Assembly: GCA_004356305.1 (NCBI GenBank) | Contig: SMXJ01000030.1 | Location: 1 to 11,720 of the forward strand | DNA from: Bacteroidota bacterium | Lineage (GTDB): Bacteria > Bacteroidota > Bacteroidia > Flavobacteriales > Flavobacteriaceae | Direction of reading: 5' to 3' | Length of the DNA: 11,720 nt | Shown here: positions 1-6,717 of the stretch, one piece after another | Layout: every line of letters starts with the position of its first letter | Numbering within the stretch: position 1 is the stretch's first letter | The notes under the pieces: model-generated | Seen by the model: only the letters and a program-made list of their open reading frames with translations | What the model was told of the DNA's origin: nothing | Databases searched by the model: none | Translations under genes and position numbers: made by a program

Positions 1-1550
1 ATTTTTGGACCTATGCCACTTATCTTTTTCAAGTCATCTTTTGTCTGGGTATTTGGATCAAAAGATCCAAGTTTACTCAATAAATCACTGGCTTTGTCAT
101 CGATTTCTTCAGTTGTAGCACCAGACGTTGCACCCTCGGGCATTACATAATGCTTCGCATCGTCCCCCTGGTCTGCTCTTAATCGCTTATGCCAACTTCC
201 GGATGCCTTCAAGATCGATTTCACTTCAGCTTGAGCGATTACAGGGAAACCTCTAGAGTACAATAAGAATAATACAAAGAAGAATCCAATGGTCCCGATA
301 AAGATACCTATGTCCACAAATGTTGGAGAGAACATAGTCCAGGATGATGGTATGTAATCTCTGTGTAACGAGGTCACAATAATTACGAAACGCTCAAACC
401 ACATTCCTATATTCACAACTATCGAAATAAAGAAAGAGAACATGATACTTCTTCTCAACTTCGGGAACCACATAAACTGTGGTGAGAACACATTACAGGT
501 CATCATGGCCCAATACGCCCACCAATAGGGTCCTGTCGCACGGTTTAGGAATGCGTACTGTTCATATTCAACACCCGAATACCAGGCGATAAACAATTCG
601 GTAACATAGGCTACCGCAACAATGGAACCCGTGATCATGATCACTATATTCATCAACTCTATATGCTGAATAGTGATATAGTTTTCCAAATTGGAAACCT
701 TCCTCATAATAATAAGCAAGGTATTTACCATAGCAAATCCGGAGAATACCGCCCCGGCAACAAAATAAGGTGGGAAGATGGTGGTGTGCCATCCGGGAAC
801 TATTGTGGTAGCAAAGTCATAGGATACGATAGTGTGAACAGAAAGTACAAGTGGAGTTGCTAAACCAGCCAATACCAATGACACCTCTTCAAAACGCTGC
901 CAATCTTTGGCGCGCCCGCTCCATCCAAAAGACACTATACTATAAACACGTTTCGTAAAAGGCGTGATCGCTCTGTCGCGGATCATTGCAAAATCGGGTA
1001 ACAACCCGGTCCACCAGAATACCAGCGATACCGAAAGATAGGTCGAGATCGCAAATACATCCCAAATTAATGGTGAGTTAAAGTTTATCCATAATGAACC
1101 AAACTGGTTAGGAATTGGCATTACCCAATAGGCTAACCAAGGACGTCCCATGTGAATAATAGGGAACAATGAAGCCTGGATTACAGAGAAAATGGTCATC
1201 GCTTCCGCAGAACGGTTGATTCCCATTCTCCACTTTTGTCGGAACAACAACAGTACTGCCGAAATCAGGGTCCCCGCATGACCAATACCTATCCACCAAA
1301 CGAAATTCGTAATATCCCAGGCCCAATTCACCGTTTTGTTCAATCCCCAAACTCCAATTCCGGTGGAAATGGTATAGATAATACATCCCATTCCCCATAA
1401 AAAGGCAACCAAGGCGATGGTGAAAACAGTCCACCATGTTCTATTGGCTCTTCCTTCTACGGGAGCCGCTATATCCACACTTATATCGTGATAGGATTTA
1501 TCTCCTGTAATTAAGGGTCTTCTAATAGGTGCTTCGTAATGCGACGCCAT
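1..1550 (-). CDS. actC: ActC, NrfD/PsrC-family quinol-oxidising membrane subunit of alternative complex III (3' end outside the window)
   Basis: The frame opens with ATG at 1550 and stays open for 516 codons to the left edge, so the C-terminus is missing. About ten hydrophobic segments lie between residues 38 and 432, as expected for the NrfD fold. WWIGIGHAGT (85-94), HMGRPW (133-138) and LIWDVFAIST (161-170) are typical of ActC; H133 and D164 are plausible quinol-site or proton-path residues by family analogy, not shown here. In this family the protein oxidises menaquinol in the inner membrane and passes electrons to the iron-sulfur subunit ActB. It follows actB by 26 bases and is surely co-transcribed. 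After the last helix the protein continues for over 80 hydrophilic residues (434-516), ending in LKKISGIGPK, which resembles a helix-hairpin-helix motif. Family members are usually around 450-480 residues, so the tail is an addition. Function of the membrane part is confident; that of the tail is unknown. Confidence 0.93.
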   Translation of the reverse strand, partial: MASHYEAPIRRPLITGDKSYHDISVDIAAPVEGRANRTWWTVFTIALVAFLWGMGCIIYTISTGIGVWGLNKTVNWAWDITNFVWWIGIGHAGTLISAVLLLFRQKWRMGINRSAEAMTIFSVIQASLFPIIHMGRPWLAYWVMPIPNQFGSLWINFNSPLIWDVFAISTYLSVSLVFWWTGLLPDFAMIRDRAITPFTKRVYSIVSFGWSGRAKDWQRFEEVSLVLAGLATPLVLSVHTIVSYDFATTIVPGWHTTIFPPYFVAGAVFSGFAMVNTLLIIMRKVSNLENYITIQHIELMNIVIMITGSIVAVAYVTELFIAWYSGVEYEQYAFLNRATGPYWWAYWAMMTCNVFSPQFMWFPKLRRSIMFSFFISIVVNIGMWFERFVIIVTSLHRDYIPSSWTMFSPTFVDIGIFIGTIGFFFVLFLLYSRGFPVIAQAEVKSILKASGSWHKRLRADQGDDAKHYVMPEGATSGATTEEIDDKASDLLSKLGSFDPNTQTKDDLKKISGIGPK

Positions 1551-1576
1551 ATATATTCTATTTCTTATTTATAGTA

Positions 1577-4500
1577 TTACGCTTCGTTCGTATTTCTCAC
1601 TATGGTATGGTAGAATACGTTAGGCTTTGTACCAACACTTTCCAATAAGTAATACATCCGATTATCTTTTTTCAATTCAAAAATTTCATTTTCGTGATTG
1701 TTCACATCACCAAACTTGATCGCTCCGGTCTCACAGGCCGCAGAACAGGCGGTTTTAAACTCTCCGGTTTTCACTTCACGCCCATCCCGTTTCGCATCCA
1801 GGATCGTTTTTTGTGTCATTTGAATACACATAGAACATTTTTCCATCACACCTCTGGATCGTACTACCACATCCGGGTTCAATACCATGCGCCCGAGGTC
1901 GTTGTTCATATTATAATCGAACTCATCATTTTTCGCATATAAGAACCAGTTGAAACGTCGCACTTTATAGGGACAGTTGTTCGCACAGTATCTTGTACCA
2001 ACACAACGGTTATACACCATTTGGTTTTGACCTTGACGACCATGCGATGTAGCAGCAACAGGACAAACCGTTTCACAAGGAGCATGGTTACAGTGCTGAC
2101 ACATTAGAGGTTGGAATGCCACCTGCGGATTCGCAGATGCAGATTCCAATTCCGCATAATTTGATAGCGAACTTCCTAAACCGGAAATATTATCTTTCTT
2201 TTCGGTATCATCAGCGAAAGAACCTTCGCTTGAATAATACCTATCGATACGGATCCAGTGCATGTCACGACTACGGCGTACTTCATTCTTCCCGACTACC
2301 GGTACATTATTCTCTGAGTTACACGCGATCACACAGGCTGCGCAACCCGTACAGGTATTTAGATCTATTGATAAGTTAAAGTGAATTCCCACCGAATGAT
2401 CAAACGCTTCCCATAGATCGGCATCGGGAGAAGATGCCAGGATTTTCTGATGATCTTTAGAAACCGTTACAGGAGGGTTCCAATCGTTAACATCTTTTGT
2501 GTTGAATATCTCGAGAGTAGTATCTCTAATGATATCTCTACCCATCATCGTATTTTGTAATTGCACACAGGCAAATTTATGTATTCCCTCCACTTTTTCC
2601 AGCACCACATTTTGTATGGAAGAAAAGTTATTATACAAACGGTATGCATTCACTCCTGTTTGCATTTCAGATTGAACAGAGGCAGTGCGGCCATATCCCA
2701 GAGCAAGTCCAACCGATCCTTTTGCCTGACCCGGTTGAATCAATACAGGAACGTTGGCAACAGTCACATCGCCCATAATTACATCTACATAACTTCCATT
2801 CAACGCTCCGTTGGAAACATTGAAATTCTCCAATCCCATTTTGGTTGCATCGGCCATAGAAACCGTTATATAATTATCCCAGGAAGCCCGGGTTATTGGA
2901 TCGGGTAACTCTTGCAACCAGGGGTTGTTGGCTTGTTGACCATCTCCCATACCGGTCTTTGTGTATAATGTAAGCTCCAAACCACCTTGAAGCGGGGCAC
3001 TCAATGCCTCGTTTGAAGTGGAAGTTTCAATTTCTCCATCGGTAGTATCAGCATCGGAAACAACATCAAAAGTACTTTCTACAACTCCATCATGTAAAGC
3101 CTGATTCCAGGAACCTCCATCGGTTAAGATCGTAGAAGACCAAGTGTCCTTAATATAATCGTAGTAAGAATCTCCATTATCTATCCATTTTACCAAACAC
3201 TCCTGAAATTGTTTTGTATCGAACAATGGACGAATGGTAGGTTGAATTAAATTGAAAGTCCCTTTCTTTATCTGCACATCACCCCAAGACTCTAAATAGT
3301 GAGGCGTTGCGGCAACGAGTTGCGCCATAGATGCAGTTTCGTCTTCTTTCATGGAGAATGCCATAGACAGCTCCAGGTTTTTGTACCCTTGGGCGAATGC
3401 CTCATTCGGGAAAGAGTAGACCGGATTCACACCCACGGTGATCAAGCCTTTAATACTTCCATTGGCAACACCGTTCATTACGTTGTTCACTTCGGAATTA
3501 CTTCCCATAGCGGTCAACCTAGGGTGAGTCGTATTCATAACCTCACTTCCCTCATTGCAATCCAGTGTCATTGCCTGTGCCTTAACGTCGGGTAAACCCG
3601 TGATCACTACACCTTTATTTCCGGCTTTTTTCAACTGTGCTATCGCGCTATTTACCGCGGTTACGATAGTATCGGGTAAGCCTGAAGCACTTCCTCCCGT
3701 CAATGCCTTTACAATTTGTAATTGCTGTGAAGGGGTTGCCAGAATGCGTGTATCTGCATTCGCGCCGGATAAGGTCATATTAGCTTCAAACTGAATGTGC
3801 CTGGACATTTTTCCATCCATCGGAATACGCCCTTTCGCATAACTCGCTTCGTAGCCTCCTCCTTGCCAATCACCTATAAAATCGGCACCCACTGAAACGA
3901 TTACTTCGGCTTTAGAGAAGTCGTAATCGGCTAAGGCTCTTGTCCCGTATTTATTTTGAAAAGCATCTAAGGCTTCGCTGGAAGAAACCGTATCATAAAT
4001 TACATGACGAACGTTGGGATATTTCGTTGTAAATGACCGGATCAATTTTGAAGTAGAAGGACTGGCAAAAGTTTGGGTCAACAAAACCACATCTTTCCCT
4101 GCCATCTCGTTCATTCTTTTTATAAAAACCGATTCCATCTCTTCCCAGGAAACCGGCTCTCGATTTATTTTTGGGCCCTGCAAACGATTGATATCATATA
4201 TGGACAATACTGAGGCATACACACGAGCGTTCACACTTCCGCCATTTTTGGCCAAATCATTACGCTCAATTTTTATAGGTCTTCCTTCGCGCGTTTTTAC
4301 CAGTACATTGGCAAAATCGAAACCATCTGCCATGGTTGTTGCATAGTAATTTGCTACTCCGGGTACGATCTCATCCGGAGCAACTACATAAGGAATGGAT
4401 TTAACCACCGGCCCTTCACAGGCTGCCAACGATGCGGCTGCGGTCGTGAATCCAACATATTTTAAGAAATCGCGACGGGTGGTCGAGGAAGCTTCCAGCG

Positions 4501-4645
4501 TATCTTTATCGCCTAAAAACTCATCGGTTGGAATGGGCTCTACAAATTCATTCTGTCGTAGCTTCTCAACAATTGCACTGTTTTCGTTCAACTCTTCAAC
4601 ACTTTTCCAGTATTTCTTGCCTGATACCATATTCTCTCTAAACAT
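1577..4645 (-). CDS. actB: ActB, iron-sulfur subunit of alternative complex III with a molybdopterin-oxidoreductase-like domain and an extended Tat signal
   Basis: A 1022-residue protein. Residues 11-43 (KYWKSVEEL onwards) match the N-terminal extension that precedes the Tat motif in ACIII-type molybdopterin-like proteins. TTRRDFLK (55-62) is the twin-arginine motif, and LAAC (73-76) gives a lipobox with C76 as likely lipidation site. A large degenerate molybdopterin-oxidoreductase domain follows; known ActB proteins bind no molybdenum cofactor. A ferredoxin-like domain of four clusters ends the protein: C765/768/771/775, C849/852/857/861, C881/887/891 with T884 in place of a cysteine (expected [3Fe-4S] site), and C937/940/967/971. 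It relays electrons from ActC to the hemes of ActA on the periplasmic side. An acidic, Ser/Thr-rich stretch near 525-550 is probably a surface loop. The gene starts 15 bases after the actA stop. ATG at 4630 (M6) is a good alternative start: it is preceded by GAGAGAA, and from memory relatives begin near this point. Confidence 0.95.
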   Translation of the reverse strand: MFRENMVSGKKYWKSVEELNENSAIVEKLRQNEFVEPIPTDEFLGDKDTLEASSTTRRDFLKYVGFTTAAASLAACEGPVVKSIPYVVAPDEIVPGVANYYATTMADGFDFANVLVKTREGRPIKIERNDLAKNGGSVNARVYASVLSIYDINRLQGPKINREPVSWEEMESVFIKRMNEMAGKDVVLLTQTFASPSTSKLIRSFTTKYPNVRHVIYDTVSSSEALDAFQNKYGTRALADYDFSKAEVIVSVGADFIGDWQGGGYEASYAKGRIPMDGKMSRHIQFEANMTLSGANADTRILATPSQQLQIVKALTGGSASGLPDTIVTAVNSAIAQLKKAGNKGVVITGLPDVKAQAMTLDCNEGSEVMNTTHPRLTAMGSNSEVNNVMNGVANGSIKGLITVGVNPVYSFPNEAFAQGYKNLELSMAFSMKEDETASMAQLVAATPHYLESWGDVQIKKGTFNLIQPTIRPLFDTKQFQECLVKWIDNGDSYYDYIKDTWSSTILTDGGSWNQALHDGVVESTFDVVSDADTTDGEIETSTSNEALSAPLQGGLELTLYTKTGMGDGQQANNPWLQELPDPITRASWDNYITVSMADATKMGLENFNVSNGALNGSYVDVIMGDVTVANVPVLIQPGQAKGSVGLALGYGRTASVQSEMQTGVNAYRLYNNFSSIQNVVLEKVEGIHKFACVQLQNTMMGRDIIRDTTLEIFNTKDVNDWNPPVTVSKDHQKILASSPDADLWEAFDHSVGIHFNLSIDLNTCTGCAACVIACNSENNVPVVGKNEVRRSRDMHWIRIDRYYSSEGSFADDTEKKDNISGLGSSLSNYAELESASANPQVAFQPLMCQHCNHAPCETVCPVAATSHGRQGQNQMVYNRCVGTRYCANNCPYKVRRFNWFLYAKNDEFDYNMNNDLGRMVLNPDVVVRSRGVMEKCSMCIQMTQKTILDAKRDGREVKTGEFKTACSAACETGAIKFGDVNNHENEIFELKKDNRMYYLLESVGTKPNVFYHTIVRNTNEA

Positions 4646-4660
4646 TATTCAAATTTTTTA

Positions 4661-6001
4661 TTAGTAGTGACACTTGCCACATTCTATTCCTCCCAATTCG
4701 GCAGCGGTCAGTTTATCCTTGCCGTACTTCTTGGAAAGTTCTTCATGAATTTTTTCGTAGTATTCGTTGTCCTTCATATTCACATTGGTCTCTCTGTGGC
4801 AATTGATACACCAACCCATGGTCAATGGAGCAAATTGTTCCATTATCTCCATCTCCTCTACCGGGCCGTGACATTTTTGACACTCGATTCCAGCTACCGT
4901 GACGTGTTGGGAGTGATTGAAGTAAGCAAAATCGGGTAAGTTGTGAATACGTAGCCACCGTACCGGTCTCACATCTCCGGTATACGCTTGTGTAGCTTCA
5001 TCCCATCCTGCAGCCAGATACAGCTTTTGAATTTCGGCATTGTAATCTACTCCAAATTCATTTCCTTCGGCCTGTGTGGCATCGGCCACTTCTGAAATAG
5101 TCTTATGACAATTCATACAAACATTCAAAGAAGGAATCCCGGATGTTTTACTCTTCCTGGCCGAACTGTGGCAATAATTACAATCGATCTTATTATCACC
5201 GGCGTGAATTCTATGTGAATAGTGAATAGGTTGTACCGGCGCATAACCTTGATCGACACCAATTTGCATAAAGTATCCAAACATATAGTACCCGGCGCCC
5301 AACAATAGCATTATGGTAGTTACCAAAATCAAAAATTGATTTTGTACAAAAGCTTTCCAGATAGGCGTGCGTACTTCAGGTGTTTCGAATTCTATACCTT
5401 GTTGATCGGCAAAGTTTCGTAATGTTTTGTTGACGAGAAAAAGCAATACTATCAACATTAAGAATATCAACGAGAGTATTCCCAAAATTATATCGTTGGA
5501 AACTCCTCCACCCACATTTTCAACAGCAAGATCCCCTTCAGTTGGAATTGGTGGCAATGATTTCTTCTTATAGGTATAAGCCAGTATATTGTCTATATCC
5601 CCATTGGACAAAACAGGGAAAGCGGTCATTACCGATTTGTTGTTTTCTTCGAAGATCTCTACTGCCTTGGCGTCCCCCGACTTTACCAATGCCTGGCTAT
5701 TCTTGATCCAGCTATACAACCATTCTTTATCGTATTTATCACCAACTTCAAATAGGGCCGGGCCTACTGCCTTTTTATAAAGCTTATGACAAGCCGCACA
5801 ATTCGCTTTAAATAAAGCTTCTCCTGCAACCGTGTCGATAGTTTGAGTTGGCAATACGGTATTTATGGCTAATGCGCTATGAGAAATTGAAAACATTAGC
5901 ATAAAAGCTAACAAAACAAGTGACAATTGAGAGGGTAGATTTCGGTAACTTACCTTTTCCATAGGTTCGGTTAAATTATTGTCAATAAGTTTGGCACGCA
6001 T
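4661..6001 (-). CDS. actA: ActA, membrane-anchored multiheme cytochrome c of alternative complex III with a fused monoheme domain
   Basis: A 446-residue protein, first gene of the ACIII operon. A hydrophobic segment ending in HSALA (about 25-45) is a signal peptide. A cytochrome c class I domain follows, with CAACH at 68-72 and a likely axial methionine M126 in SVMTAFPVLS. Two hydrophobic helices (about 170-190 and 222-243) anchor the protein. Five further CxxCH motifs come after them: CNYCH 274-278, CMNCH 295-299, CQKCH 374-378, CINCH 398-402 and CGKCH 441-445, the last one residue from the C-terminus. This is the pentaheme arrangement known for ActA, so six hemes are predicted in all. It accepts electrons from ActB and hands them on towards a periplasmic cytochrome or a coupled oxidase. 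The start could be M1 or M14 (5962), because both precede the signal sequence. Transport by Sec and heme attachment in the periplasm are inferred. Confidence 0.94.
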   Translation of the reverse strand: MRAKLIDNNLTEPMEKVSYRNLPSQLSLVLLAFMLMFSISHSALAINTVLPTQTIDTVAGEALFKANCAACHKLYKKAVGPALFEVGDKYDKEWLYSWIKNSQALVKSGDAKAVEIFEENNKSVMTAFPVLSNGDIDNILAYTYKKKSLPPIPTEGDLAVENVGGGVSNDIILGILSLIFLMLIVLLFLVNKTLRNFADQQGIEFETPEVRTPIWKAFVQNQFLILVTTIMLLLGAGYYMFGYFMQIGVDQGYAPVQPIHYSHRIHAGDNKIDCNYCHSSARKSKTSGIPSLNVCMNCHKTISEVADATQAEGNEFGVDYNAEIQKLYLAAGWDEATQAYTGDVRPVRWLRIHNLPDFAYFNHSQHVTVAGIECQKCHGPVEEMEIMEQFAPLTMGWCINCHRETNVNMKDNEYYEKIHEELSKKYGKDKLTAAELGGIECGKCHY

Positions 6002-6054
6002 TTGGTTATAAAAGAATCTAAATTAAACATGTTTTACGTGCACAAATAACTGTG

Positions 6055-6085
6055 CAAAAGTACAGCTTAAAGTCGATTTTCGAAA
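6055..6085 (-). promoter_or_regulatory. Candidate promoter of the act operon
   Basis: On the minus strand, TACTTTTG (6062 down to 6055) is a full match to the Bacteroidetes -7 consensus TAnnTTTG. At the -33 position there is only a weak TTTCG (6085-6081), about 18 bases upstream. Initiation would fall near 6051 and give a leader of roughly 50 bases before actA. The box lies in the AT-rich divergent spacer and is the only full match on this strand between the two start codons. Consensus matching only. Confidence 0.5.
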
Positions 6086-6140
6086 TCCAAATAAAGTGTT
6101 AATACTAATTTATAACAATTCTAAATAATAATTATATCTC

Positions 6141-6167
6141 TTGAAAAGTTATTAAGTTTTACATTTG
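6141..6167 (+). promoter_or_regulatory. Candidate promoter of the SPOR-domain gene
   Basis: TACATTTG (6160-6167) matches the Bacteroidetes -7 consensus TAnnTTTG exactly, with TTG (6141-6143) 16 bases upstream as a -33 element, slightly closer than usual. Initiation would lie near 6171, leaving a very short leader of about 15 bases before the ATG at 6186. It diverges from the act operon promoter; the two -7 boxes are about 97 bases apart. Confidence 0.55.
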
Positions 6168-6185
6168 CATTAAAGTTGATAAAAG

Positions 6186-6581
6186 ATGAAATTAAAAAGC
6201 CCGATTAACCTATTGATTATGTGTTTAGTAGTACTATTTTCCTCGGATATAACCATGGCGCAATCCGGTTCATTAACTGTAAATCAGGACCCTAAAATCC
6301 CACGGTTATTGGAGTTGAAAAAATCCCTGGAGAAGGAAAATAAATTGACGGATGGGTATACCATACAGTTATATTACGGAAATTTAAATAAGGCAAATTC
6401 GGTACTGCGAAACTATCGAAATAAATACTCTAATTGGCCAGCTTCCATCGAGTATGAAACACCTAATTATAAAGTATGGGTAGGAAATTTTAATACCCGC
6501 ATCGAAGCAGATCGCGCCCTACAGGAGGTGTATAAACATTTTCCGACAGGATTTATTTTGAAACCGGGGAAGAAGCAATGA
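6186..6581 (+). CDS. Small secreted SPOR-domain protein
   Basis: A 131-residue protein. Residues 1-25 form a Sec signal peptide: a basic start (MKLK), a hydrophobic core and likely cleavage near ITMAQ. After a short linker, residues about 58-128 look like one SPOR domain, with the opening YTIQLYYG, a first helix (NKANSVLRNYRNKY), the strand YKVWVGNF (75-85% into the protein), then a second helix starting RIEADRALQEV and a final strand TGFILKP. SPOR domains bind glycan strands stripped of peptide stems and usually mark septal or remodelled peptidoglycan. Single-domain exported versions are common in flavobacteria. I infer a periplasmic cell-wall-binding role, with no catalytic domain visible. 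It is a lone gene, divergent from actA and convergent with infB, so context does not tie it to respiration. C13 lies in the hydrophobic core but does not form a convincing lipobox. Confidence 0.85.
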   Translation: MKLKSPINLLIMCLVVLFSSDITMAQSGSLTVNQDPKIPRLLELKKSLEKENKLTDGYTIQLYYGNLNKANSVLRNYRNKYSNWPASIEYETPNYKVWVGNFNTRIEADRALQEVYKHFPTGFILKPGKKQ

Positions 6582-6615
6582 GTGGATAGTGGATAGTGAA
6601 AAGTGAAAAGTGAAA
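6581..6615. repeat. Five 7-base tandem repeats just after the SPOR gene
   Basis: Two copies of AGTGGAT (6581-6594) are followed by three copies of AGTGAAA (6595-6615), and the next unit breaks down as AGTTCGA. The first base overlaps the stop codon of the SPOR gene. The rest of the 136-base convergent spacer (to 6717) is AT-rich and shows no gene and no clear GC-rich hairpin with a T-tract on either strand. Only weak AT-only complementarity is seen between TATAATC near 6665 and GATTATA near 6716. Confidence 0.85.
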
Positions 6616-6717
6616 AGTTCGAAAAAGGAATTGTTGTTTGGACGAATGAGAACGACGAATCACTATAATCTTATAATCAAAATTAAATTCCACGGAAAAA
6701 CAGCAAATCGTTATAGA

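Noticed and set aside
1108..1437. A 109-codon minus-strand frame inside actC
   Set aside because: Same strand but wrong frame. The actC frame translates to an intact NrfD-type membrane protein across the whole span.
3299..3794. Plus-strand frames of 79-98 codons opposite actB
   Set aside because: Antisense to continuous, well-conserved ActB coding sequence, with no start context or family resemblance.
1577..4645. actB as a catalytic molybdenum oxidoreductase
   Set aside because: The gene sits between a multiheme actA and an NrfD-type actC and has the ACIII-type extended Tat signal and C-terminal four-cluster domain. ActB of this complex is known to lack the molybdenum cofactor.
6581..6615. 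Possible CRISPR-like array
   Set aside because: The units are 7 bases and directly adjacent, with no spacers and no cas genes nearby.
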